Source: Schizosaccharomyces osmophilus
Lineage: Eukaryota > Ascomycota > Schizosaccharomycetes > Schizosaccharomycetales > Schizosaccharomycetaceae
Length of the DNA stretch: 64,000 nucleotides
Assembly: GCF_027921745.1 (NCBI RefSeq)
Contig: NC_079239.1
Span: 2,507,501 to 2,571,500 of the forward strand
Direction: 5' to 3'
The position numbers and the translations under genes were made by a program. Below the pieces are notes generated by a model. That model was given only the letters and a program-made list of their open reading frames with translations. It did no database searches and had not been told where the DNA came from. Shown piece after piece: positions 21,956 to 32,178 of this stretch (its first letter is position 1; every line of letters begins with the position of its first letter).

Positions 21956-23294
21956 TTTATATGTAGAAAGTATTTAACGATTGGGCGTGTAATAAAGAAA
22001 TTATTACTATAAAAAACTTTTGGTGTTTTCTTAGATTTGTTGATGGTTCTTGTTAAGTACCAAAAGCCCTATATATACTGTAAATCCCCACGTTGCTTAC
22101 GCGATATCGCTTATGTTGATGAAGCGGTCCAGAGCCTCGTCCTTGTTGGGATGACGTCTAGCTTTAAAATACTTTTCCAGAATAGTGGTCTGAATAACAT
22201 TTTCGAACCCATATATGACTAACCACGCTCTGGTACGCTATTATTATATCAGCGAGATTTGTAATGAATTGACGAAAAGGTAAACAAAAGAAATCCTCGA
22301 AATGTAGCGAGGAAAAGAAACCATATGACTGGAAAAGAAGAATCAAGATCTTTTTAAAGGGAGTTAAATAATATTTCGATTTTGATTTCGTTTGGTCGTT
22401 TGGTCGGGCGTACGTGCCTGTGTGAAGACGTATGGACTTTCAAACGAGAATGCCAAGTTTCGACGTGAAGTCGTTGCTTCGATTTTTTTGTTGTTTTTTT
22501 TGACAGCCCTAAAAGGCCTTTGTATCCTTATAAATCGTTGGAACGCAGGTTTCGAAACGCATGCCAGCCTTTTCTTCCTGCAATGGAAACGCCTATAAAT
22601 TATCGTTTTGGAGTGAAGTAGAATACGATGTAAATGATATTAACGAGGAAATAATGTGATACCACAAAATCGTATCAATTGGCTCTTTACAGAGTTAAAA
22701 AGGATTTTTTTTTCAAACCTATCATAGAAACAAGTGACTCCCTTTGCTAATAGTTGAAAACCGGCAAATTTCCACCTTTCCAACCAACGAGTCTATTTAT
22801 CCATTGTTAATTCCATTATCGAGTGGGATTCAGATCGCTACTGTCTCAAATATCCCAAAGACCTCCCTTTAAAACGGCTTAAAGCCTTTTGAAAGCCATA
22901 AAACAACTTGTGTATGCTTCCATCCAAATCATGGATCGATTTTTCTTTGCGTTGTTTATTTTATCATATGGTCTAGTATGATATTGGCATATCGTGATCT
23001 TGTAGTACGATTTTCGTGAAACCATACGAGATGAATAGAAAAACAACCGCGGCTATTGAACGTTTGATTCCTTTACTTCTCTGTTCTCCTTTTGCTTTCC
23101 ATAACAAAAACGACAGAAAAAAGAAAAAGAAAAAAATGGATTCATTGACTCACTGTGGATTACGGAATCTTGGTATAACGCTACGGAACGCTCTGTAGTG
23201 AAAGGATCTTGCAAGCGTCTCATGCAACGACTCTCCTTTCCTTTGCAACTCTCTGTAAACAAAAAAGACAAATCCAAAGGTTCTCTCCATCATC
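21956..23294. other. Intergenic trx1 to ost4
   Basis: The region contains the trx1 promoter. It also contains a 46-codon minus-strand open segment (22100-22237) with a homeodomain-like pattern, ending at a possible GTAAGC donor. The remainder, about 22260-23290, shows AT-rich sequence and short frames without recognisable products. Confidence 0.35.
22070..22222 (-). promoter_or_regulatory. trx1 promoter elements: TATA box, CRE-like TGACGT, AP-1-like TGACTAA
   Basis: Reading toward trx1, TATATAT lies at about 22070-22076. TGACGTCT at 22152-22159 (plus strand) contains the TGACGT core recognised by the stress factor Atf1. TGACTAA at 22216-22222 matches the AP-1 half-site pair used by Pap1. Stress induction through both factors is plausible for a thioredoxin gene, but binding is inference. 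Confidence 0.4.
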
Positions 23295-23393
23295 ATGTCT
23301 GATACACAGCTTCAAAACATTGTAAGTACTTTTGGTGTCTCCATGATGTTTTTAATCGTCTTTTACCATTACCTTTCGCGTTCGCAAAAGTAA
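23295..23393 (+). CDS. ost4: Oligosaccharyltransferase subunit Ost4 (32 residues)
   Basis: A complete 33-codon frame, ATG to TAA, encodes a 32-residue protein that is almost entirely one membrane helix. It starts [17 protein letters not shown], continues with [11 protein letters not shown] and ends RSQK. This matches the layout of yeast Ost4: an N-terminal DxQL motif, the TFG turn, a hydrophobic helix with a central Met-Met pair, then YH and a short polar tail. Ost4 bridges Stt3 and Ost3/Ost6 in the ER oligosaccharyltransferase. The GTAAGT inside codons 10-11 looks like a donor, but reading through gives the Ost4 pattern, so no intron is proposed. It lies near alg3 and dfg10, both in the same pathway. 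Confidence 0.85.
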   Translation: MSDTQLQNIVSTFGVSMMFLIVFYHYLSRSQK

Positions 23394-23791
23394 TGCACAG
23401 AGTATCCAGCCGAAGGATTCCACGTAAGAGCTGCTCTCTTTGCCCTGGTTTGTTTGATTTACGTCTTTCCTTTTCGTTTTGATTCCAAACCATCAAGCAA
23501 AATATAGGAAAGACAATTCAATCATTGTTGTGCTTGTTACGGAAACTGTCCTGTTCTTTCCTCCTTCATCTCCTTCCATCCTCTGCTTTGTCTCTCTCTT
23601 TCTAGCTCTCTTTTATTTTTATTTTTTTATTTTTTATATTGGAGGCTTCTGTATTGAAGGTTTTCATATTTATCAACTCAAACCGATATTTCTTTAATCT
23701 ATTACTCACAACAGTTACGAATTCTCTTTCATGATGAAATTGCTTGCTTTTCTTTTCTGGTAATGTGTTTGCGTTTTCCGCGAATTCGCAC
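23394..23791. other. Convergent spacer ost4 / dfg10
   Basis: T-rich spacer between two convergent genes, including a T/A-rich run near 23605-23640 that is probably part of the ost4 3' UTR. No further gene is seen. Confidence 0.45.
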
Positions 23792-24640
23792 TCAATAAAG
23801 GAAAGGAAAAAGGATCCACTTTGGCCCGCTCTTGGTAGTTTTCACTTTTTGGAAGGCTTGTGTCGATGTTTGCGAGTAAGATGTTGCAACATTCGTCATG
23901 CTAACCAAAATCCATCCGTAGACAAGCCATATGATCCAGTGGTTGATTATGCATAGGAACCCGGTATAAAGAATGACTTCCCCAAAGTAATGAGCTCCAG
24001 CAATCCAACGAAATCCACTTTTCTGGAGAGGTAGATAGGAACGCTGGTGTTTTTGTGCAATCAAATGCTCATGGCTCGCATTCTGCCACACGCTTCCAAA
24101 GACATACAACCCCAGTCCAATTCCTTGTTTCCAGCCTGCATGTTGTTCATAATCCCCTAAACATGCAACCAGAATAGCTAGAAAAGTATGCGAATAGAAA
24201 AAGTATCCCAACAAGTAATGTGTTATTTGCATTTTTGATCCAGTATTGCGAAAGCGAAGGCTTTCATACAACCGACGTAGCATGTGAATTCCAAATAGAG
24301 TCAATGAAACTTGTGCTTTCTTACTGTTTAGTAACTCTGTCTGTGCTGCCTGGAGTACAGGATCCTGCCACGAAGTCGAAAGCACAAAGGACACATAACA
24401 CACGATGAGAATACATCCATATGCATAGAAATGCCAGAACCAGTGTTTAGGAACCTGTAGCTTTGAAAAAACCCGAGGCGCACTGTTTTCCTTGGAATCC
24501 CCGTGACCGCTGTACATTGTCAACCATTTCCACTTGATTATTTTTGGTACAACAAGTACACTGATCGTTGTAGCTACAAAGTATAAGGCCAACTCAATTT
24601 TTAATAACAGAACCCAAGTCTCTAATTGTAATTGCAACAT
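23792..24640 (-). CDS. dfg10: Polyprenol reductase (SRD5A3/Dfg10 family)
   Basis: This integral ER enzyme reduces polyprenol to dolichol, or acts in the newer three-step dolichol route, supplying the lipid carrier for N-glycosylation. The ATG at 24640 gives 282 residues; the frame extends further upstream without another ATG. About six hydrophobic segments are present. The steroid-5-alpha-reductase C-terminal domain is recognisable from GSVWQNASHEHLIAQ, the segment GFRWIAGAHYFGEVILYTGF (equivalent of the PHYxxE motif) and a final polar tail. The HxxxA and HYFGE residues fit the NADPH/substrate region of this family. S. pombe has a Dfg10-like gene at the matching place (SPAC7D4.09c as I recall). 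Confidence 0.85.
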   Translation of the reverse strand: MLQLQLETWVLLLKIELALYFVATTISVLVVPKIIKWKWLTMYSGHGDSKENSAPRVFSKLQVPKHWFWHFYAYGCILIVCYVSFVLSTSWQDPVLQAAQTELLNSKKAQVSLTLFGIHMLRRLYESLRFRNTGSKMQITHYLLGYFFYSHTFLAILVACLGDYEQHAGWKQGIGLGLYVFGSVWQNASHEHLIAQKHQRSYLPLQKSGFRWIAGAHYFGEVILYTGFLCIINHWIIWLVYGWILVSMTNVATSYSQTSTQAFQKVKTTKSGPKWILFPFLY

Positions 24641-26128
24641 TTCGAAACCCAAAATGATGTGACATACATAAGTATACGGCTTAACTATTAGGAGCAATTT
24701 TTGTCTTCCAATAAGTAAAAAATAGAATTGCAATTGGAAAATAGAACGGATAGCGGGTTTTGCTTCTTAGGACTCTACAACAAGAACCAAAAGCTGCTTT
24801 CTTGGTAGTTCACCTAACAAGCAGGAATTGCTAAAAATAGGATTTTCAACGACCTACGTAAGCTTGATAGAATTTTTTTTCCTTTTTTTTTTTTTTCGTG
24901 TTCTTTTAAAGGAAAAGGAATGTTTTGTGGTTTCTATTCGCTTGCTTGCTATGTTGACTAGTATGAAACTTTTCTTCAGTCATTTCTAGAATTCTCCTAT
25001 CAGGCTTAACTTGCCATTATGAATAGTTAAATACATAACTACGCAATCATTTCTTCTCACTCAAGTCAGGCAAATTTGGTACGGTTATGCTTTCTTGCCC
25101 GAAGAACCTTTTTTTGGAATTCTAAGTCAGGATGATACTTTGAAAAAAAATGGAATTATTGATACTTTAAGGAAGAAGCAAGCAAGTGAAGTCGGTTTCA
25201 GTGGTACCCCTTTCTGTTTTTGCATGTATGTTAATGTACATATTTTACATACTACTCGGGAAATACGATCCTGTTTGGAAATGCTTAGAAACTCAGTTTG
25301 CCATATGATTTGTTAATACTGGATGGGTTGGCAATTGCTTTGTTTTCGTACAGAAGAGGAAATATATCCAGCTCACAGCCTAGCAGAAGCTAGGCTTAAT
25401 AACAATCGGAAACTATTGAATTGTTGTCACCTCCATGTTGCCGATTTCTACTTTCAATATTAGATCTCTGCTCATCTTGGCCATAAAATCGTGTGCTCAA
25501 CCTGACATTGCAATCAGGAGGACTAAAAGTTTAGCAATGGCCTGTACCAAAAGAGGCAATTCCATGAGTTGCTTAATCAAATCCAACGATACGAAACCAA
25601 TGTTTGGAAAGCAAGCAATAATACATGCACCTTGGAAGTGTTTCAAACAAACTTTCTGACTCTCCTGTTCAGTGTAAAGTATACTGTTTCATTTCATGGT
25701 TTTTGGAAACGAGCATAGAATGGAAGGTCTTAATTGACTAATGCGTTCTATTCATATTTTTTCTGAAAGTAGAAGGGATTTCGTATCTAGAATAAGTGTA
25801 TATCTATGCACATATTACAATCATTGCATGTATATTGTACTCGATTTATCGATCTTGATTTCTCCTGTTAGTCCATTAATAATTCAATTGTCAAAAATAT
25901 GATTTTATAACATAAAAAGTTTCTTTATCACAAATGATAAGTAAAACCAGGCTTGTCGTATTTACCCTTTTGTGGAGGGAATTTCTACTTTAGGCCTATA
26001 TCCTTCGTACAGTTATAAAACACACATATAACTCTGGTGCTGGAGATTGAACGTTAAGCATTACAAATTTCCTTTTTTATAATTTTTCAAAGCTATTTTG
26101 TTTAAAAAACGAAGAAATCTGAAGTAAA
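24641..26128. other. Long intergenic region dfg10 to vma13 with coding-like fragments
   Basis: This 1.5 kb region holds both divergent promoters. Two stretches look more protein-like than chance. On plus, 25023-25316 has no early ATG but is bracketed by an AG acceptor near 25070 and a GTATGT donor near 25224. On minus, about 25390-25690 is open apart from one TGA. I do not recognise either product. They could be remnants of a decayed gene or chance frames. Confidence 0.3.
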
Positions 26129-27784
26129 ATGGCTTCTGATGACATTAACTTTGAAGTAAGTTTTCTGGAATTGGCTTTGCCCTTCCTAGAGGAAGACTCC
26201 CATACTAATTATCATTACTAAACAGAATGTTGCCTCTCCTCCTCCGGCCGCATTGGATAATCCCAAAATCGACAGAGTTGTAGACAATGCTCGTAGTGCA
26301 GCAATTCCTTGGCATGGTTATCAACGATCGGGCATCTTAACCGAGAGTGAATATGAGTTAATCTCAGACGTCGTTGGAAAATCAATAGACGTCTATAAAA
26401 GATTTGTCGAATCTGTAAGTTTTCTCACTTTGTTCTACCTCGATTAGTTGATCTCTTTGTTTTTGCTTTACAGCTCTATGACTAACGCCTATAAAGGATG
26501 TAAAGCTATATACGAATTTATTCTTGAAGTTGTTTTCGATCACAACGAACCCTGACATTTTACACTATGCTTTTGTGAAAGTGGCCGATGCTTTATTAAG
26601 TATGTCTTGACTTAAGAGACGATAGTGCTAACTCGTCGAATTTAGATTCCAAAGACTTTTCTTTATTTTTTATTCCATTGCTCTTTAAATTCCTTAAAGA
26701 AAATGAAAGGTATGTCATATATCCATACATTAAAGTGAACCTATGTTTCCTAATTAGTTTAAAAATTCACTAACTTACTTTTTAGCTACTTTGACAATCT
26801 CGGAGACGATGGAAAGTTATTGTTTGCTCGTGTGTTTGCTTTGGCAAACTTATATGTGGCTTGCAGTTGTCCCAAAATGTTTACTGTATTTTTAGAGTAC
26901 TTAAGCAAGCTTATGATAAGCTCAGACAACTGTCTATGCTTATTTGCCGCTCAATGTCTTGCTTCCATGTTGAGCCTGAAAGCTCATCGTTATGCTGTAT
27001 GGGCAGAAGGTTCTTGCCCTTCTCGTTTAGCCGAGCTACTTCGAACTTCTTCTGATTCTCAACTGCAATACTATTCCCTTTTCTGCTTTTGGCTACTTAC
27101 GTTTGAAAGTCCCATTGCCAAAGAGGTCAATAAACCCTTTGATCTTGTCAATGTAATGGTTCAGATTGCAAGATCGGATACAAAAATCAAGGTTTATCGT
27201 TTGATCCTCGCTATATTTTCCAATCTTTTGCAAAAAGCTCCTAATGAAAATATATTTACTATGCTCCTTGAAAACGTTGATAAAGTCGTTAAAGTACTTC
27301 AGCGAAGAAAGTGGGCTGACGAAGAAATCCTTGGTTATATGGAATATATACTTTCAACATTGGAAGTAAGTTCTCAGCATTTATCCACATTTGATATCTA
27401 CAAATCTGAAATAAAAAGCGGCCAACTCCAATGGTCGCCTTCTCATCGCTCAGAACAATTTTGGATGGAGAATGTTACGAAACTCAATTCTGATAATTGC
27501 TCCCTGCTTAAAAAGTTATTTCAAAAATTACAAACCAATGACAACTCTACTTCGCTCGCTGTTGCATGCCATGATTTAGGTGCATACATAACATACTACC
27601 CCAAGGGCAAAAGCGTCTTGGTGAAGTATGGCATGAAACAACGTATTATGGAACTCATGAGCCATCCTGATCCAGAAGTTCGGTTTGAAGCGCTCAATAC
27701 CGTTCAAAGATTAATGACTGAGGTTTGGTATGTTTATATTTAATTGAATGATCATTTTAATACTAACCGATTAGGAATAATTAA
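26129..27784 (+). CDS. vma13: V-type ATPase V1 subunit H (Vma13), 6 exons
   Basis: Subunit H activates the assembled vacuolar H+-ATPase and silences free V1. Exons are 26129-26155, 26226-26414, 26497-26599, 26646-26709, 26786-27727 and 27775-27784; all phases join, giving 444 residues. The last exon encodes only the end of a Trp codon, two Asn codons and the stop. It is supported by a canonical GTATGT donor, TACTAAC branch point and TTAG acceptor. Motifs of the armadillo-like H subunit are present: AIPWHGYQRSGILTE near the N-terminus, ACSCPKMFTVFLEYLS in the middle, and near the C-terminus HDLGAYITYYPKGKSVL and SHPDPEVRFEALNTVQ. Without splicing only the middle of the protein would be read. 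Syntenic with sec39. Confidence 0.94.
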
Positions 27785-28004
27785 TAATTTTATCTTATGA
27801 ATTAATATCGATTCTAAGCTCATCTCCTTCGCTAATTTTTTTTAACTTTGATGCCATCTGATTTAATATGCAATCTATTTTTCTGTCATTCATTTTTGGT
27901 AGTAAAGCAAAGAAAGTGATTTTTATTTAATCAGATTGTTGTTGATTACTGCTTTTACGTAGAGCACAATACCATATTGGTAGTTGCTGATATGCTAATA
28001 ATAT

Positions 28005-30332
28005 TCAATCTTGAGGAACGCCTAAGACCCATCCTAAACCATTGGCAAATGAACTAGTGACCTTTTTGGCTATATCTTCTTCATCGTTATGTGAAAACTC
28101 TTGGTCGGGATGGACTGGGGGATCGGATTCATCATAATTTACATCGACACCGTCTTTCGCGGGCGCATCTACTTCGGCTGCAGCAAGAGACCACTCCTTG
28201 TCAAAGTCATATTCGTCTCCATCTTCATGTAATTCTTCGTGATTAACAGGTTCGTTAAGTTCTGGAAAAGCATCAGCATCCAAGTCACTCTCTGTTTCAT
28301 CTTTGTCCTTATTTGACTCGAATTCTGTCCAGTAATTAACAACATCATTAAGTTTTTCTTTTGGAGCATTGGCAATGGCAAGTTGAAGCATCTCAAGTCT
28401 TATTTCACGTGAAAGATAATCGTTTAGTGGAGTTTTCCCAATTTTATAACAAGTTTTGTAAATGGTTTCTCGCATACCAGCGCTAGATTCCGCTAATGTA
28501 ACAAGTCTGTCTTCAACTAGTTGCTTTGCCATAATCAAGTCGCTTTTGACCAATGCGGCATCTACACATCGATTCACAACTTGCTCGGTAATTTGGCGAA
28601 GTTGGGTTATAGCATCCTTGTAATTGAATTTTCCACAAGCTTTGTAAATTTCAATCGTGAGAGCCATAAGCTCATCGGCTTGCTGATATGAATGTTCATC
28701 TTGAGTTAGAATGAAGTCTAACAATTTATCAGGATCCAAGTTATCCTCTATTTGCTTAGGCGATAGCGGCTTTCCCTTTTCTATTAGAAAACGATATTGC
28801 TTAATTAAATCAACGGTGTTGATAAGGGCATTAAGACGCCGACGAGTTGTAGTAAGGCTACTGCATTCATCAAACACATCCAGAACTTGACTAGCAGTTT
28901 TTAACTTGCCGCGACTTTTGTTCATACTAGAAGCGGCTCGGAAATTTTCATAAAAGCTAGTTTCCATACAACTTTGAAGAATATCCGGATGAATATCAGG
29001 TAAAGCTAATTGATCCTTCATCTTGTCTAAAACTTTAAAATTTGATATAGATAGTAACATTTTTAGAAATATCAAAGAAATGTCTCTTGATTCTATTTTA
29101 TTAAAAAATAGATGTTGACTCTTCCAGGAGAACGTGACAGAAAAGACACTGTTCCAATCATTGTAGCTGGCAGTCCCCGATTCGCCCAGAGAACTAGAGA
29201 TATACTTTTGGAGGAATGTTTCCTGTGATGCCCTTTCTAAATTGGATAGGTTCAAACAAGCTCGCACACTTGGAACGGGAAACACATTAGCGCTTTTGAG
29301 AATTGGAATAGCATCAATGATACGACTTAATAAAGTAACAGACTCGCTAGTTGGATTCGTAAGATCAGTATCGTTGGATAAGAAAAAGTATATAGAGTTT
29401 TCTATAGGTCCTTTCAAAAGATTATCGTACGGGGCAGGAGAGAGTTTTAACTTTTCCTGTATATTTGCAAGCATTTGTTTTCCTAGAGACAAAGCGGTCG
29501 ATGTCGTTTCGTTGGAGATATAAAGGGAAGATAAAGCAACTTTCATCAATACTAACTTAAGCTTGGTATCGTCAATATTCCAGTGAATAATTAGCTCATG
29601 TAGTATCTCCAAGCCATCCGTTTTAACTAACTGAAGTAGTTTCTCCCATACATACGACCAACTGTCCTGTGAGCCTTCAGATTCAGATTCGGTAGCCAAA
29701 ACAAAAGGGAGGATGACACCGCTCATTATTGCAACACAGTTTTCAGAGCTTAAAATAGGAAAAGAAAGAGAAATAACATCACGAATGGAAGCTTTCTCCA
29801 TTTCATCCAAATCAACGGGAACGGAAGTGAATTGTGAAAGACGGTGAAATACTTCGAAACGCCCGCTGCTCCATTCTCTGATTTCAGAAGGCGCTTGCGA
29901 GCTTTTCATTAATAAGTAAGCTAACTGCACCTGATTTGTTTCTTCAACAATTTTTCTAGAAAAAATAGAGTAAAACTGGGAAACATTCTGAATTGAGGGA
30001 AGGCTGCTTTCCCAAAGTCCCATTCGTTTCAAACGATATTGACATAGCTTGTCTGAAGGAAGTTTCACAGTGGAAGCCACATCCAACGTATTACAAACTT
30101 CTCCCTGATCATTCTCAACATCTATATAAGGGATATAGACAGCAGGTTGGGTTGTTTCTGGTAAGAACTTAACTAACAGAGACAGCCAGTTCTCCAATGT
30201 CAATGACAAAGTGCCATATACAAATTTAGCCTCTGATAAGTTTGCATTCGTAATCAAATACAATAGTAAATACGTTTTTTGAGACTTTGCGAGCAGTTTG
30301 TACCATCTTGGACCTATTTCTTCTTCTTCCAT
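28005..30332 (-). CDS. sec39: Dsl1 tethering-complex subunit Sec39
   Basis: Sec39 is a helical solenoid subunit of the Dsl1 complex, which tethers COPI vesicles to the ER. The single exon gives 775 residues, close to about 769 that I recall for S. pombe. The chain is helical throughout. The C-terminal third contains the conserved Sec39 core around NLDPDKLLDFILTQDEH, the segment MALTIEIYKACGKFNYKD and RLVTLAESSAGMRETIYKTC. It ends in an acidic tail of about 80 residues rich in Asp/Glu. The ATG at 30332 begins MEEEEIGPRWYKLLAKSQK. In S. pombe I recall the DUF1212 gene as the next gene; here the NmrA island lies between them. Confidence 0.85.
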   Translation of the reverse strand: MEEEEIGPRWYKLLAKSQKTYLLLYLITNANLSEAKFVYGTLSLTLENWLSLLVKFLPETTQPAVYIPYIDVENDQGEVCNTLDVASTVKLPSDKLCQYRLKRMGLWESSLPSIQNVSQFYSIFSRKIVEETNQVQLAYLLMKSSQAPSEIREWSSGRFEVFHRLSQFTSVPVDLDEMEKASIRDVISLSFPILSSENCVAIMSGVILPFVLATESESEGSQDSWSYVWEKLLQLVKTDGLEILHELIIHWNIDDTKLKLVLMKVALSSLYISNETTSTALSLGKQMLANIQEKLKLSPAPYDNLLKGPIENSIYFFLSNDTDLTNPTSESVTLLSRIIDAIPILKSANVFPVPSVRACLNLSNLERASQETFLQKYISSSLGESGTASYNDWNSVFSVTFSWKSQHLFFNKIESRDISLIFLKMLLSISNFKVLDKMKDQLALPDIHPDILQSCMETSFYENFRAASSMNKSRGKLKTASQVLDVFDECSSLTTTRRRLNALINTVDLIKQYRFLIEKGKPLSPKQIEDNLDPDKLLDFILTQDEHSYQQADELMALTIEIYKACGKFNYKDAITQLRQITEQVVNRCVDAALVKSDLIMAKQLVEDRLVTLAESSAGMRETIYKTCYKIGKTPLNDYLSREIRLEMLQLAIANAPKEKLNDVVNYWTEFESNKDKDETESDLDADAFPELNEPVNHEELHEDGDEYDFDKEWSLAAAEVDAPAKDGVDVNYDESDPPVHPDQEFSHNDEEDIAKKVTSSFANGLGWVLGVPQD

Positions 30333-30753
30333 GTTTTGCTCTGAATAGATGATACTTCGAAATCAAACTGGAACTTAAAGTAACCCAGAATAATATTTGT
30401 CTTGATCAAGTAAAGTAATTATAAAATAGCTATGTGAAATACTCTCTTTTTAATTAGCTTGACAAAAGTTCAAAAGCTCTACAATGACCAATAAGCTCGA
30501 AATGAAACTTACATCATTTAGGAAAAGATGCTAAATGCTTTCTTTTTTTTATAATTCACGATTTACTTGTGCAGTTGAGGTATGATCGTGTTCATTTACT
30601 ATAACTGAAATGTTGATATCTTCCATTACTTGCGTATTGCTGTTTCACTTTTGATGGCATTTTATTTGATACTACTGTGTTCTGGTAACATAGGGCCAAC
30701 TGACCTACTTGTTTTGATTAGAAGTATTAAGAAAATGATATTTTGCTCATGTG
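30333..30753. other. sec39 upstream region before the repeat island
   Basis: AT-rich promoter region of sec39 ending at the left repeat arm. No gene is seen. Confidence 0.4.
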
Positions 30754-31122
30754 TGTCACAGGTTGAGTCTCACTTTTTATGAGTAAGTATTCAGTGGAAA
30801 CAAATATACAATTAAACAAGAATTGTAATAGAATTGGATTCTTAAATACTACTAGGATGAAATAGTAATAGCTCCCAGGTATCTGATTCACTAAGCAAGT
30901 TGTATGAACAATTTATTTTAGCTAGATCAGTCAAATCTTCCAATCTGAAGAATTGCCAGGTAATTTGCGATTTTGTATAATTTGTAACAAAGTCTTCGTC
31001 TAAAACTATTTTCTCTGTCTTCTTTCGACTCTCTGTCTAAACAGTTTCTTTGTTTACTCATTACATTCATGAATCCTTATTCTTATACAATAATAATATC
31101 ACAGCATTAGTAATATCGTATA
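30754..31122 (+). mobile_element. Left LTR-like inverted repeat arm (old, solo)
   Basis: About 369 bases beginning TGTCACAGGTTGAGTCTCAC. It matches, in inverted orientation, the arm at 32266-32626. Similarity is strong over the outer 200 bases and over the inner 38 bases (ending TAGTAATATCGTATA) and weak between. The TGTCA start and length near 360 resemble Tf-family LTRs of fission yeast, so a solo LTR of a Ty3/Gypsy-type element is the favoured reading. No internal retrotransposon region and no flanking target duplication are seen. The divergence suggests an old insertion. An alternative is one arm of a long inverted repeat that arose by duplication. Confidence 0.5.
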
Positions 31123-31128
31123 TGTTCA

Positions 31129-32085
31129 TTACACCTCTAAGAGTGTCTTTAAAACATCGGCAGGTGTACGCTTTGGCGCAGCGAGCTCAAGTACTTCGCT
31201 GCTGGTTGTGGAAGCTGAGCATTTGCCTTCCCACGCCGTCTCCAGGGCGTGTTTGATGGACAGGATAACGTTCTTTGATTGACCGTTTGCGGCGTGATTG
31301 AGCTCATAAAGTGAGTCAATGAACGATACGTCTTGATAGCTAACTTCCTTGACTTGCGTACCAATATGCTGCTCGACCATGTCCACAATCTGTTTCCCCG
31401 TGATATCCGTGGGTCCATTCAGAACATATTTGGCCCGGTTATACGCAGTAGGATCATCTTGGGATAAGAGATGAGCAGCAAAGACTCCAACATCATAAGA
31501 GTCGATAATGCCAACGGCCGCATCCTTCGACCCCCATATCCTAAGGGTATCCTGCTTTCCAGTTTTACGATACTTTTTAATAAATTCGGCGGCGGTGGAA
31601 AGGTAAAACGATGAAAAAACGTTCGGCTGAAGAGAAGTCCACTGCAAGCTGCTGAATTCCGGCGAGCTCAGGAGAGCCTCAATTGCCCAATGCGTGCGCG
31701 GATAGTAAGCGTTGCAATCCGGACGGACGTTCGCAGCAGTTGTCGAGATCCGCACAACATATTTGATACCAGCGTTGAGGGCGGCAACGTGGAATGTTGA
31801 CTCTTCGGCGAATTGATTCGGTTCGTTGTGGGATGCAATGAACGCTCTGACTACTTGGTGTTCATGAAGCCAGTCAGAGGTGATTTCAACCCAATTCTTC
31901 TCTATCACTTCAACTCCAGGCAGTCCGGCAAGCTGTCGTGCCATTGGACTCTCCGAGGAGCGAGTAAGAGCAATGAGGCGGTACTCAGACAAAGTGTTGC
32001 TTGATTTCAGCAACTTCGGCAGGGTTTCAGTTACACTGCGGCCAGTGTTACCAGTGGCTCCGACAATGAGGATGGAAGGAGCCAT
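31129..32085 (-). CDS. NmrA-like NAD(P)-binding oxidoreductase, probably acquired
   Basis: The ATG at 32085 gives 318 residues in one exon. The N-terminus is a Rossmann fold with the extended-SDR/NmrA signature ILIVGATGNTGRSV (glycine pattern GATGNTG). Later features are LNAGIKYVVRIST, the YYPRTHW segment, LQWTSLQPNVF and a C-terminal region ending PKRTPADVLKTLLEV. It is most like NmrA-family proteins that I recall from Aspergillus, Penicillium and relatives. The substrate is unknown; members sense or use NADP(H). The gene is visibly GC-richer than both neighbours and rich in GCG/GCC/CTC codons. It separates sec39 and the DUF1212 gene, which I recall as adjacent in S. pombe. The stop lies six bases inside the left repeat arm. 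These points together support horizontal acquisition. The upstream frame beyond this ATG uses a TTG and is not adopted. Confidence 0.85.
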   Translation of the reverse strand: MAPSILIVGATGNTGRSVTETLPKLLKSSNTLSEYRLIALTRSSESPMARQLAGLPGVEVIEKNWVEITSDWLHEHQVVRAFIASHNEPNQFAEESTFHVAALNAGIKYVVRISTTAANVRPDCNAYYPRTHWAIEALLSSPEFSSLQWTSLQPNVFSSFYLSTAAEFIKKYRKTGKQDTLRIWGSKDAAVGIIDSYDVGVFAAHLLSQDDPTAYNRAKYVLNGPTDITGKQIVDMVEQHIGTQVKEVSYQDVSFIDSLYELNHAANGQSKNVILSIKHALETAWEGKCSASTTSSEVLELAAPKRTPADVLKTLLEV

Positions 32086-32178
32086 GATCAAAGAGTATGG
32101 ACAGGTAACGGCCAAACGAAATTCAATCTTTGTCAAACAACGAGGTACTTCCCCTATATCTATTACAGCATGCTCTGC

